Below, one piece after another: positions 35,016-47,281 of a DNA stretch of 64,000 nt (position 1 is its first letter; each line of letters starts with the position of its first letter). The stretch comes from Planococcus citri (taxonomy: Eukaryota > Arthropoda > Insecta > Hemiptera > Pseudococcidae), in NCBI RefSeq assembly GCF_950023065.1, contig NC_088680.1, positions 58,441,350-58,505,349 of the forward strand, in the 5' to 3' direction. The notes beneath the pieces were generated by a model that was not told the origin of the DNA, searched no databases, and worked only from the letters and a program-made list of their open reading frames with translations. The translations under genes and the position numbers were made by a program.

Positions 35016-36550
35016 ATGTCTAGTATGAAACGATATTTTATCAATAAACATCTGAACGCAGATATCTCCAAAAAACAACCAAACGAGCGATTTTGGAAAC
35101 CAAAAATTTACGAATATGTGCAGATGATACGATCCCACATCCCACCGAGGCAGGAGTTGACGGATGGAGGTTTATATGTCGGTTCTCCAGGTGTTGCTTA
35201 TTTATTCTATACGTTGATGAAATCACCTATGATGGAAGCTGAAAGAAAAGTGAACGCTTCCAAAGGTTTAGAGTATATTTGCACTGCTGGTCAGTATTTC
35301 AGCGGACGTCGAGTTAACGATATCGCTGACATGTATGGGTTTCTTCTGGGTAGAGCTGGATATCACGCAGTTGCTTGTGCATTTTACTGGAATACGGGTA
35401 AAGTGTTATTTGTAGTTCTTTAAAAAATGATAGCTGGTATTTTAAATGACATCTTATTGCATTTTCAGGGAGTAAGTCGAAAGCAGAGGAGCAATTACAA
35501 CAGTACATCAATCTTCATCAATACTCGAACTATAATGTGGCTTATGGTGGAAACGAATTGTTTGTCGGCAGGGCCGGATATCTTCTAGGAGCTATTTGGT
35601 TACAAAAACAGATCAGTCGACCTGTTCTTAGCACCGAACAGATGAACGAAATTTGCGAACTGGTCGTATCCGAAGGCAGAACGTTTGCACGATCACAGCA
35701 GTCCGAATCTCCTCTCATGTATGCTTATTACAATACAGAATACCTAGGTAAATTTTGCGAAGATGTGCATTTAACAAATTCGCAATATATTAATACGAGT
35801 TATTGTAGGTGCTGCTCATGGCTTAAGTGCCATCTTATTAGCTTTAATGGCATGCGATGACTTTCTGAATAAGAATCCTGGCGCTGAAAAAGATATCAAA
35901 ACTTCTGTCGATTACCTACTCTCAACTCAGACCAGAAATGGTAATTTTCCTTGCGCAACTCACGATATTGGTAAAGTGCTACGACCTGATTGTGATCAAG
36001 AATTGGTGCATTGGTGTCACGGTGCCCCAGGTGAATTTTTAGACCAAAATACGGTTCGAGGTTGTTGAAAAAAAACATAGTATTGTAAAGGAGAATGTTT
36101 TCAGGAATTATATACACTATGGCGAAAGCGTATTTACGTTGGAATGAAGATAAATACCTCCAGTCGTGTATAAGAGCTGGTGAAGTCGTTTGGGAACGAG
36201 GATTGTTGAAAAAAGGACCAGGTAAAATAACCCAGATTTGTGGTTTCAATGAACTTTACTCGTATTACATCCTGGGTTTGATGACTAAATTCTTCCATCT
36301 AGGGATATGTCACGGAGTTGCTGGAAACGGTTACGTATTCTTGCTTCTGTACAGATTGACTCGTGATGAAAAATACCTCCAAAGAGCCGCCGTCTTTGCC
36401 GAGTTTATGACAACTTCAGAGTTTCGTAAAGAAGCCCATACTCCAGATTCACCTTACAGTTTATACGAAGGATTATCTGGCACGTTGTGTTTTTTAGCTG
36501 ATTTACATTGCCCCGATCAGGCTGCATTCCCTTTTATGGATGTTTTCTAA
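35016..36550 (+). CDS. LanC-like protein (LANCL1/2 type)
   Basis: Eukaryotic homologue of bacterial lantibiotic cyclases; animal members bind glutathione and add it to dehydroamino acids in damaged proteins. Five exons in phase: 35016-35397, 35469-35747, 35809-36030, 36105-36221 and 36303-36550, giving 415 aa. The double-barrel signature is clear: GGLYVGSPGVAYLFY, GRAGYHAV, GRAGYLLGAIW, AAHGLSAILLA, then the zinc ligands in WCHGAPG and CHGVAGNGY, and SLYEGLSGTLCFLADL near the end. Which vertebrate paralogue (LANCL1, 2 or 3) it matches best was not resolved. The start MSSMKRYFINKHL is the first ATG and fits the family N-terminus. Confidence 0.95.
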
Positions 36551-36917
36551 AAAGATCGTATTTTTTACGTACCTTTTTGTTGTATGATTTTTTATTTTTG
36601 TGATACAGAAATTGATTATATTTGTGGCTGATTGTCGAACACGTTTGGTTATTTTCATGTAAATAATACTGACTGATGCCAAAATTCAATAAATAATTCG
36701 ATTCTGATAATTTTTATTCTATTTTAAATCGACGAATTCTATGAATAGCATTTTATTATTTATTATGAATTTTTAATTAAATAAAAATCGCGGAATTTGA
36801 TTATTTTTATATCGCCGCATTTGCCAATTGACGTGTGTAACTTGAAATACATTTTTTTTGAGTGTTACGTAGTTGTTATCAAATTTGTATGCGTTCATTT
36901 TTGACCTATGTATATGT
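36551..36917. other. LANCL 3' UTR and spacer
   Basis: Contains AATAAA at 36688-36693, about 140 nt after the LANCL stop codon, the likely polyadenylation signal. Nothing else was recognised. Confidence 0.55.
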
Positions 36918-36921
36918 TTAA

Positions 36922-37461
36922 CCCTACGGTAGTGGCATCCAATTTTTTTCCGTGAGTGGTCGCATAACTGTCTGTCAGACCGGGTCATTTTTTTACACTG
37001 ATTATTGTATTAATTGGCATAATTGATGCCTTTTAAAGACCAAAACGATTGGCGTAGTGTTAAATTTGCCTAATTTACTTTTTGAAGGGGCATTTTTCTT
37101 GTATTCAGTCAAGTTCAAAATTCAGCTTGAAGTGAATTACGTAAAAATGCAAATTTTTCAATATTTTTCATTTACTAAAACCGAGTTTTAATTGGAAAAT
37201 CATCCTGAACTTTTTTTTTCGGTAATTCACCTTAAGGTCATTTTTTATACATAATCAATATGACGTATCTACGAAAAACCCGCCTTAAGGTGAAAGTCCT
37301 TTGGCCAAATATCAAAAATTACTCCTTCGAAAATTGTATAGGCAAATTTTGTGCCGCGTCAGTGTTTCTTGCACGTAAATGATGCCAATACGCCTACCAA
37401 CATGATGGATGGGGTTTCAACCTCAACTGGTCTGTGAGACAGTTATGCGACCAACGGAGGG
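36922..37461. mobile_element. candidate non-autonomous piggyBac-like element
   Basis: A 540-bp segment bounded on both sides by TTAA (36918-36921 and 37462-37465). Both ends start inward with CCCT, the pattern of piggyBac-type termini. The left end reads CCCTACGGTAGTGG, the right (complement) CCCTCCGTTGGTCG. A longer inverted pair, GGTCGCATAACTGTCT followed by CAGACC, lies at the right end and about 35 bp inside the left end, resembling subterminal repeats. There is no coding frame, so it would be a MITE. The terminal match is imperfect and family membership is inference. Confidence 0.5.
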
Positions 37462-37465
37462 TTAA

Positions 37466-39891
37466 TGGCATCCTCGTGTAATTTATCTAGTCGAAAATAT
37501 TATTGGAATTTTAGCAGTTATTTTGTGAAATTTTTCGACGGTGCATTTTGGCTGTTGTGCCATCGTTCCTTTTTTTTACGGTATCTTATTAAATTCAGTT
37601 TAATGTAAATATTGCATGATGTCCTAGATAGGTATATCTTACTCATTTTTTGTATCCATCTTTTTGTGTTTCTGTGAATTTTTTTTTCGAGTTAGGTATT
37701 TATTTTAAGGTCGTAATTAACTATTTTTTAAGCATAGAATGGATCGATTTACCAAACTTCGTCAAAATAAAAATATTCTTGAAGTTGATACAAAACACTA
37801 GCTATATTCATTTACATATTATTCAATTAAAAATTTATTCATTTACATCTGCGAAAATTGGTGTACGTACTTCTACTTTGGATTTGTGAATTTTCCTAAA
37901 TTTATTCTTCAAGTTATACGTATTTAGTCAATTGGAGTAAATTTTGAAAAAATTAATGAAATTATTTTTGAAAACGTGGACCGAAGAAAATAAAGGAAAA
38001 ATGCCAATAAGTAGGTAAAAGTTGAAAATATTAAAATTATTCCAGGTTTTAGAAAAAAAAAATTGAAAAATTATAATGATGGCTTTCCTGTGCATCAACA
38101 CTTCATCTTGTCAAATGAACTTTATAACTGAACGGCTTTAAGCAATGGTTCGCTCATCGATCGCACTTTGATTGATACATTTCCATCAGCATCACGCTTC
38201 AGACGTAAAGAATGGTTGTGGAAAAATACCAGCCAACTGACAAAGTCCATTTTCCTTTGAAAACGAATCATGCTTCGTACGTTTATCGCAAAACATCAAT
38301 TAGTTTATTCATTTTAGATATATACTTATGTAAGTACTTTTGTATTCTACATAAATGTGTAAGTTACCTATATTCCTATTTTTGAACAGCATGATTACCT
38401 AATTATCTATACTGGAGTGATATAAGTGCCGAACTGCCGAGTGAACTCGAACTCGAATAGGTTTGTAGTTGAGTTGAAAATAATATAAATTTTCAATAAA
38501 TGAGATGAATTTCCATCATTGAGTACCTATTTACGAATTTGTTTAAATGTTCAAGTTTCTAAATTACTGACCTGAACTGTTGACGTATTTTGTCTAATTC
38601 GATATTGAAAATTTTTATAGTCTCATACGTTTTAATGGACGATAAAACTAGATGTTCTGGGTTTTGAGACTATAAAGAATGCAAAAGGTTACTGTGAGTG
38701 ACTAATTCTATTCTGTTAAGGTTTGTTTGCAGCTCAAAACATTCACATGTTTTAATTGATGAGATTCCGCGCAAAAAAGCATAAAAATGAATAGAATAGA
38801 CAATACGAAGAATCATTTTTGAATTTTGATTGTACGCTTACAGGAAATTTTGGACTGCTCCTAAAATCACGAAGCTGGTATCTTGGAATCAGTGAAATTT
38901 TAGTTAGGTTCTAATTGAGATCGAATAATTATTCATGCTCATAAAATATGTAGATAATTTTCTGACGCATATTTATTTATTCATTTTTTTGAATGGACGA
39001 AGCAGCTAGAAAGTTCGTAGGTATGGTATAGGTATACTTGAGTTTGAGAATGAGATTAGAGATCATGGTTTTCAAAATTCATTTCACTCACCAGTTGATC
39101 TTACAAACATTCAAAAATCAGTGTTTTTGAAAATTGAATTGGTGAATCATAATTGAGAAAATTGCATAATATTTATTTCAGAAGAAAAAATTTATTAAAA
39201 ATAAAAAACTTCATTCCATTCATAGAAAACAGACCAATGGAAAACTTTGAATATCATCGATATTCAGCCTCGACTTGTTCGATTATCGGTACATTCGATT
39301 CTGACTTCTGACACTCGAATGAAAAATAATTAATAAACAAAAGACTTTTGTTTCCTTGTTTTTTTGCTCAGCTGTTTAGTGTTTACAATTTCAGTATTCG
39401 TCGTTCGAATTTTCCCGAGTTCTTTCTTCGTTTTTCAGAAAATGAACCCAGCAGAAAAGATTTAGAAGCACCAGCTACCAGGATAAAGCATCACTTCCAT
39501 CTTGTAAGTAACACGTAAAGTTCAACTTGGGCACTTTTTCGTTTAAACTTTCTTTTGAAACAGAAATTTTCAACGTAACGTGATCATTCACCAGTACGTA
39601 AAAATACAACACTGATTCAAAGCTCTGTTTTCCTCCGTTTGATCCCCCTTCAAAAGTTGTAATATTCTTTGTCAGCTGTGAAAAGTTCCAGTGTCACGGA
39701 CACTGACTATTTTAGATGTTACGTAGTATTTTTAACTATTATTTTTTGTTTATGTTTTTTTTCTCGTCTAAATTAACAACAGAATTTTAAAAAGAAAAGT
39801 CATTGCAAGCCTGGCCTCGAGTGGTGATTCTGACGACGGTGGACTTGTTCCGCCACCTCGTAAGAAGACTAGAGTTACTGTTGAAGATACG
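37466..39891. other. intergenic and WDR26 upstream region
   Basis: Mostly AT-rich DNA with no gene recognised up to about 39340. A probable noncoding WDR26 exon ends at the donor TCTT/GTAAGT near 39504 and carries a short upstream reading frame, 39442-39465 (MNPAEKI, then stop). The next exon appears to begin at 39783 after AACAACAG. Confidence 0.45.
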
Positions 39892-42696
39892 ATGCATCAG
39901 CAAGCTAATGGCTGTCAGCACAACGGGGCTGCTACTGATGATTACGAAGCACCGTCGTCTTCTCAACAAAATGGCAATGTTGAGGAATACAATATCACTG
40001 TGCCCGTCATGTCGAAGACGGATCAAGACATCGTTCGATTGATCGGACAACACTTGAAAACTGTTGGCCTGAAGTGAGTTCAATTGATGAAACATTTTTA
40101 TTCTTCGTATACACTTTTTGAACTAATTGAAAATATCTTACTCGTAATTATAGTTACACATTACAATGATGAAACTCTTTGTTCATTTATAGCTCATTGC
40201 ATCTGTTTTGTTGTGACGTAGTTTATTTAATTTTCCCATTTTGTAGCCTCGTGATAATAACATTACGTACAAGATTGTACTTGCCTTTTTCAAGAATCAC
40301 GAGCTAAATTTGAAACCTAATCTGTAATTTTTTGTTTCACAGTCGTACCGCGGAGTTATTGATGAAAGAATCGGGATGTCGTTTGGATCATCCAGCAGCA
40401 GCTAAATTTCGTCAGCATGTAATGGATGGAGAGTGGAGCAAGGTAAATTACATCTGACTAGGCTTCAACGAAGCTATTCGTATTGGTATTGAGAAATATG
40501 TATTCAATTTTTTTGTAATTTTAGGCCGAAAATGACTTGAACGAATTGAAATTGTTGTTGGAGAATTCTAAACAATCGTTAGCGGTAGGTTTGTCATTAT
40601 TTATACGATGATTTTCAAGTCGTAGTGGGTTTTAAATTTGAAATGTGGTTTCAGGAAATGAAATTTTTAATCTTGGAGCAGAAATATTTAGAGTTTTTGG
40701 AAGATGGTCGAGCTTTAGATGCTTTACATGTTCTTCGTAACGAATTAACTCCCTTACAACATAATATCGATAGAGTTCATGTTCTAAGCAGGTATTGTGT
40801 TTCTTCTGTTTCGTGGCAACGTCACTCGAATTGTTGCAATGACGATTAACTGTACCTAATTTGCTTATTTTTGTTACCAGTTATATAATGATCAGTGGTC
40901 GAGAAGAGCTGATGAACAGAGCTCGTTGGCACGGAAAAGGTATCGCTTCGAGATCGAAATTAATGGAAAAATTACAGAAATTTCTACCCCCGTCGATCAT
41001 GCTACCTCCGAGAAGGTAAAAAAATGAATAGATTAACGTATAAGATCATTTTATAAGTACGGATGTGTTTTGTTACAGATTATATACTTTACTTTCGCAA
41101 GCTGTCGAATTACAAAAGAATAAATGCCCGTTTCATAATACGACTCAAGAAGAAGGAATCGATAATTTCAATTTATTAGTCGATCATCATTGCTCCAAGT
41201 ATGAAAACAGTTGACGATGATTTTCCAACGTTATCTTGCGATTTTGATTTCATTTTTTTCATTTTTCAGGGAACAGTTCCCATGCGAAACTATCCAAACA
41301 TTAAATGACCATTGTGATGAAGTCTGGTTCTGTAAATTTTCTCCCGATGGTTTAAAATTAGCTACCGGATCGAAAGATACGACTATTCTCATATGGGACG
41401 TTGATCCCGTTAGTATTTTTCTTCGTTTTTAATATGTACAAAATTAGTTCAACTAGACGTGTTCGTAATATTCGCCATTTTTACTTCATTTTTGTAGGAA
41501 ACGTTAACATGTAGATTGAGAAAACAACTAGATAATCACTCCTATGGAGTGGCTTATTTAGCCTGGTCTCCCGATGGAACCCATCTACTTGCTTGCGGAC
41601 CAGAAGACTGTCCGGAATTGTTCATATGGAATGTGGAATCGGACGAGCCTCGTGTTAAAGTTTCACATTCACCCGAAGACTCGTTAACATCGTGTTCATG
41701 GCATACCAGCGGAAAAAAATTCGTCACTGCTGGAATTCGTGGCCAATTTTATCAGTGTGTAAGTACTTTTATGGTATACGAATGGTCGAATGTGTTTCAA
41801 TGATGATCATAAAACGTGAATTGATCCCCTCTGTTTATAGGATCTTGAAGGTACGGTTCTAGATTCTTGGGAAGGTGTCCGCGTCAACGGATTATGGTGT
41901 AGGTCTGATGGCAGAACTGTACTAGCTGCCGATACACATCATCGTATACGAGCATATAATTTCGACGATCTTTCCGATACGAACATGTGAGTTGTTGGAA
42001 TTGCCTATAGTTAATTTGATCAACCCTATTTACTGCAATGCAAAACAAATGCGCCAATTATGTTCCATTTTCATAGGTTTCAAGAAGATCATCCCATAAT
42101 GGCCTTCACTGTCAACAAAACCGATCGCCTAGCATTGCTCAACGTTGCCACTCAAGGAGTACATCTGTGGGACTTGGAAGACAAATGCCTAGTTCGTAAG
42201 TTCCAGGGTGTTACCCAAGGCCATTTCACTATTCATAGTTGTTTCGGTGGTGCTAACGAGGATTTCATCGCCAGCGGAAGTGAAGGTACAAAATCACCCT
42301 TGGAAGTCGCCTAATTATTCCACGTATCGCTTTTAAATCACTTATTCTTTATCACACAGACAATAAGGTTTACATATGGCACATTAAGAATGAAAAACCA
42401 ATCGCCGTTCTACAAGGCCATACCAGAACAGTGAATACTGTCGCATGGAACCCCGTCTATCATCAAATGTTGGCTTCCGTATCAGACGATTGTACAGTTC
42501 GAATTTGGGGACCCGTTGATAAATACAGAAAATCTTCTAAAAGTTCAAATTCATCTTCGTGTAAGTTTTCCTCCCGAATTTGATCAAATATCCCTTGATG
42601 TGTTTGTATTACATGGATTTCTCTGTTTCAATAGCTCAAAACGGAGAATCGAGTTCATCGGCGAGTGACAAAGAATGGAGTGATATGCAAACGTGA
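39892..42696 (+). CDS. WDR26: WD repeat-containing protein 26
   Basis: Scaffold of the GID/CTLH E3 ubiquitin ligase. Twelve exons in phase: 39892-40073, 40343-40442, 40525-40584, 40655-40791, 40881-41015, 41079-41198, 41270-41408, 41498-41758, 41841-41986, 42077-42285, 42360-42560 and 42635-42696, giving 583 aa from the first ATG. LisH and CTLH regions are clear (DIVRLIGQHLKTVGL, ESGCRLDHPAAAKFR, AENDLNELK, KYLEFLEDGRALDALHVL). WD40 repeats follow, with VWFCKFSPDGLKLATGSKDT, YGVAYLAWSPDG, RGQFYQCDLEG, DSWEGVRV, LALLNVATQGVHLWDLED and FIASGSEDNKVYIW. It ends in a Ser-rich tail. The start is uncertain: 36 codons of coding-looking sequence lie upstream in the same exon but without an in-frame ATG. 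Confidence 0.95.
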
Positions 42697-43796
42697 AAAT
42701 ATTACTCGTCGATTTTTTTTTTCTCTTACGTATCAGTGTGTTCTCACAATTATATGTATTTTCCCCATTTATTATATACCGAAACGATTAACGTGAAAAT
42801 TTTTATCTTGCTGATATATTTACTACGTAGTGCTCACTAATTTATAATATTATTATATTATGTTATTTTAATCGGCGGCAGTTCTGTGTAAATACGGTAG
42901 TTTTCAATGTATATACATAATATTTTGTTATACTGATCAAGGTACATTTTACTTTAATATTAAACGTTGTAAATCAACTTCAAAATTTGTTTTATTTAAT
43001 TTTTTTTTTCATTTCGACGAATTTTTAGTTCAATTTTTTTCACGTACAATTTACTGCATTACGCGTTAGATTTTATAAAAAAAAAATAAAATAAATAATT
43101 TTAGAAACAATGTGTTTTTTACTGGTATTGAATTAGAATGTTCAGTTCTTATTAACTTTGATCAATTCAGATCAGAACACGAATTTCTATTTGAGCTACG
43201 TTTTGTTCCTGTTCGTGGAATTGCAACTCATGAGAGTTGAGGTGTATCAGAGGAGAGAGACCAAGGGATACTCTTATGCTACCCAGAGACGATGAAAACT
43301 GTGAAAAATACCTCGAATCAAAGCAGGTTATTTTAATACAGAATCGACGTTCTCTAGGCCTAAAATAAAACCACCAAAATAGAAACATTACTTATTATTG
43401 ATTTCTTGACTTGACAAATTGCAATATAAATGATACACTAAAGCATAAAATAAACGTATCGAAAAAAAAATAAAGCGAAACGAATCCTCAGCTCAAACAG
43501 GTCAGAGATATTAAAAAAAAAATCAATCCCTAAAAACACACCATCTATTTTACAGACAGGGCAGTTAAAATATAAATTAAAAATCAGTTGTACATCGACA
43601 ACACTGAAAAAAAAACAAGAAACGTGAAAAACAACGTAAAAAATTTACATTTAAACGATAAAAAAACACTGCTTCGTTGGCCTGCTTTCTTGAAAATAAG
43701 GATACATACACGATTCATTCAGTTCGCGTACTAAAAAAAAGAGGAAAATTCTAACAAGTTAAACGTTGAACTATAAATTTTAAAACCTGAAATTAA
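42697..43796. other. convergent 3' flanks of WDR26 and TOM70
   Basis: AT-rich spacer with A runs and several AATAAA-like strings near 43080 and 43450. No gene or repeat unit recognised; the short minus frame 43167-43388 has no support. Confidence 0.5.
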
Positions 43797-46166
43797 CTAA
43801 ACGTTAGGAAAAGAACCCGGGAAATTTGGACGACCAACGCGTTCCTCTGCTCTGATCTGAGCAAGAGATGTGTTTCTTACGCAGAATAAATGATATAATT
43901 CTTCCAGTGATGTAAAACGTTTGATGGCTTCGTTGAAGTATTCAACAGCTTTACTAAAGTTACCCCTGAAATCATAGAGAATAGTTGAAGGTTGAAGTTA
44001 ATGTTCAAAGTACCAACGATTTGTGATTAGATTTGAATTTGAGTACGTACATTTGCATTTCAATCGTAGCGATAGTTTCGTAAGCGAATTCACAGTCGTT
44101 ATCTAATTCCAAAGCATCGTGAATTAATTTTTTAGCTGGTTCGATTTCAGCTTTCCATTGAAGAAGTAATAAGGCTGTGAAAAATACACACAGATGAATA
44201 GAAATTCAAAATGATCAATTAAATGATTAAATTTTGTTTATTACCTTTATGAACCAATAAAGCAGCGTGTTTCGGTTCTCTTTGAATCGCCTCGTTGAAA
44301 AGTTTCTCACCTTCGGCATAGTCTTGTCGTTCAGTCAAAACCTAAACACGAAAATATCATTAGGCATTTGATTTGAAAGCGTTAGATTTCGATTTTCATA
44401 CCTGAGCGTATAAAGTAAGACATTCGATGTTCCCTGGAAAACGATTTAAAATATTTTGGAATTCTTTCAAGTAATGTAACATCGCATCGGTATCACGAGT
44501 CGAAACAGCATATTTAAACTCAGCGTAACAATGCTGAACTACAGTTACAGGGAAATCTGGATCCAGAGCTGCAGCTTTTCTGAAATTATCCACAGATTCG
44601 GATGTGTTTTCTAGGATTAAATGGATCTAGAAGCAGACGAATTGAAATAATGAAATTAGACCGGATTGTGTCATCATCTCGTATAATAATGATGGTCAAT
44701 AATGATGCGTACTTGTCCGAGGTGATGATAAATATCTGGATTATTCTCATCTACTTCGATTGCTTTTTTGAAGTCTTCTTCTCTTTTGGCATTATCACCT
44801 TGATGTTGATGAGCAGTACCTCGTTTAATTAAAGCGTTCACTTTGACCTGATGACAGAATTAAACGAGATTAATATCGCGAAGTAAAGATTTCCGTAACG
44901 ATTTCAAAATACGTACTCTTTTATCAACGTCTTCTCGATTGATAATTTCCTCCAAGTCGACGAAAGCTTTACTGTTCTGTTTCGATAGAATGTAGTAAGT
45001 GGCGCGTAAAAGGAGGATTTCGATTTTGATCAATTCTTGACCAGCTTCTTCGCATTTTTTGATCAAATCTTCGCATTTGGATTCGATATTTTCGCACGAT
45101 AATAAAGCTTGCTCGATTAATTTGAATTCCCTATGGAAAAATTTCCACATGAGTATTCATTTTTTACACATTTTAATCATAAATTTGAAAAATAAATGCA
45201 ACTTACTCTACTAATTTAGCAGCTACTTCATCTTTAGGATCGAGTTTATCGAGAGCTGAACCATGCTGATAGGTTGAAACGTACGTTTTAATGAAAAATC
45301 TAGAAGGTAATCTGGTAACATTCTTCGATGTGTGTTCTTCGACATCCCTAGAGGCTGAAAATATTCGTTCATTTTGAAATACAGTACTGAAAACTGAATA
45401 AATTCATCGTGTTCTACGTACCGGTAGCTTTGGCAATACGATCCAGTTCGGCGATACTATCACGACTTCGGAACTCATCAACTAAACACGCAGTAGCGAG
45501 ATCTTCCAGAGCTAAATCCAAATTATTCTCTCTTTCAGCAGCCTTAGCACGTCTCAACATCGCTTTAATGTATCGTTTATTTAAGCTCAAAGCAGTCGTG
45601 CAATCTTCAATTACTTTTGCATTATCGTTCTGAAAATATTCAATTACATGAGCCAGACATTCGGATTCTCCGAGCTTATTCGAGACACATTACGAGCTTA
45701 CCAAACGTTCATATGCCGCAGCTCTATTCTGGAAAAATGTAGACTTCAATTGGGTATCGTTTTCGGGACATTTCGCAATTGCTTCTGTATAACAACGTAT
45801 CGCTTCGTTGTAATCTCCAGACCGGAAGAACGTATTGCCTTCGTTCTTTATTTTCTCAGCTTCTTGGGCTGGAGTCTACACGAAATTATCCATTTTTAGC
45901 ATAACTTACATCAGCCAATCTATGTAAGAATATGGAATACCTACAAGAATTTTGATCGGTTTAGGAGCTTCGACATCTTTCTTGACGGTGCCATCTGTCT
46001 GATCCTTCTCCTTGACCACTTTACTCGATACGATTATTTGCTTATCGCTGACGTTACATTTGTAATACAGGTATCCTAGGCCGAATGCTACTGGTATCGA
46101 TACGATTAAAGCTACCTGCCATTTTGGTAGCGAATCCTTCGGCAATAATTTCGAAAAACTACCCAT
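43797..46166 (-). CDS. Tom70: mitochondrial import receptor TOM70
   Basis: Outer-membrane receptor that accepts Hsp70/Hsp90-bound preproteins, mainly carriers, through TPR repeats. Ten exons in phase: 45945-46166, 45702-45875, 45422-45629, 45207-45354, 44917-45130, 44713-44847, 44402-44626, 44245-44341, 44051-44174 and 43797-43965, giving 571 aa (human 608). An N-terminal anchor (WQVALIVSIPVAFGLGYLYY) is followed by an acidic linker and the clamp TPRs, beginning EAEKIKNEGNTFFRSGDYNE with QNRAAAYERL and RYIKAMLRRAKA. Later TPRs include LIKRGTAHQHQGD, NPDIYHHLGQ and FNEAIQREPKHAALLVHKA. It ends in RPNFPGSFPNV. The start is the first ATG, a few residues before the membrane segment. Confidence 0.96.
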
Positions 46167-47281
46167 TAAAATTTATTTTACCTGCGACCGAAGGGTATCA
46201 AAGTGATCACGATCAAGAAAAATATACACGAAGGGAATTTACTCCACACGCCGGGTTAGAATTTTACAACAATTTCATGTTGATAGATAAAATATTTCAC
46301 CATGTTGTTATCAAAAAATTTCTTCACGAGTTCGTGTCCAATATGAACCGAATAATATACCATAAATGGTATCGATACACTTTTAGGGACTAGGGAGGGA
46401 GGGGTGAGGAAAATTTTAAATTTCAACAAAAATTAAAATTCAGAAAATTTGAAATCCTTTTTCTAGGTTTCTAACTAATTTGAAATTCAAAAATGAGTAA
46501 TTAGATCGGATAGTTTGAGAGAACTATCACCTTTGCTTCCAGCTGGTGAAAATTTCAAATTTGTTTTGGAACTGGAGCAGTGGAACGACCTTCATCAGTT
46601 CATTCCAACCTATTTTTCGCTCAAATTGTATCTGAGTAGCGAAATACCTCGCCAATTGTCTCTGAATGAGTCTAAAGAGCTCAGAAGATGATTTTCACTC
46701 AAAACGTGAATCACTTTAGGCATATCTCATGTCTCCTTCCAATTTCCATAAAGAGATAATGTCTTATATGAGTTCGCCTACTAATTAACAGACTGGATAT
46801 TTCAGCAAAATTATCGAATTTCGTTATACCAGATTCGTAACTTTCTAATAACCACTAGTTCTACGAGTACAAAAGTTCAACCATAATCAAAATGAAGTTT
46901 GATCTGTACATGAAAACTGAAAAGTGAAAAGATAGTTCGTAGACGAATAAAAAGAACACACAAGGATCAACATTGAATTTTATTTTTTCAACTCGCAAAA
47001 TTAATTTTACAAAAAATATTATTAATAATATCACATAACACGAAAACAGCACCACAACACTGATTTTCGTACTTTTTCAACTGCTTTGAAAAATAACTCC
47101 TCATCGCAAGAAGTCCTGAAACACAGAAATAATTTTTAACAACTAGTAAAAAACACACTCATACTTACGATGAAATTTTCACGTAGCCCTATAAAATTAT
47201 CACAATAATAATAATTCGCAAATATATTTATACAATACAAAATTTACTACTCTGAAAAAAAGTAAGAAACTTTCTTAGAAT
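46167..47281. other. intergenic between TOM70 and ZC3H3
   Basis: The 5' flank of TOM70 and 3' flank of ZC3H3. Short frames (46085-46393 plus; 46861-47055 minus) overlap known exons or lack motifs. No repeat recognised. Confidence 0.5.
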
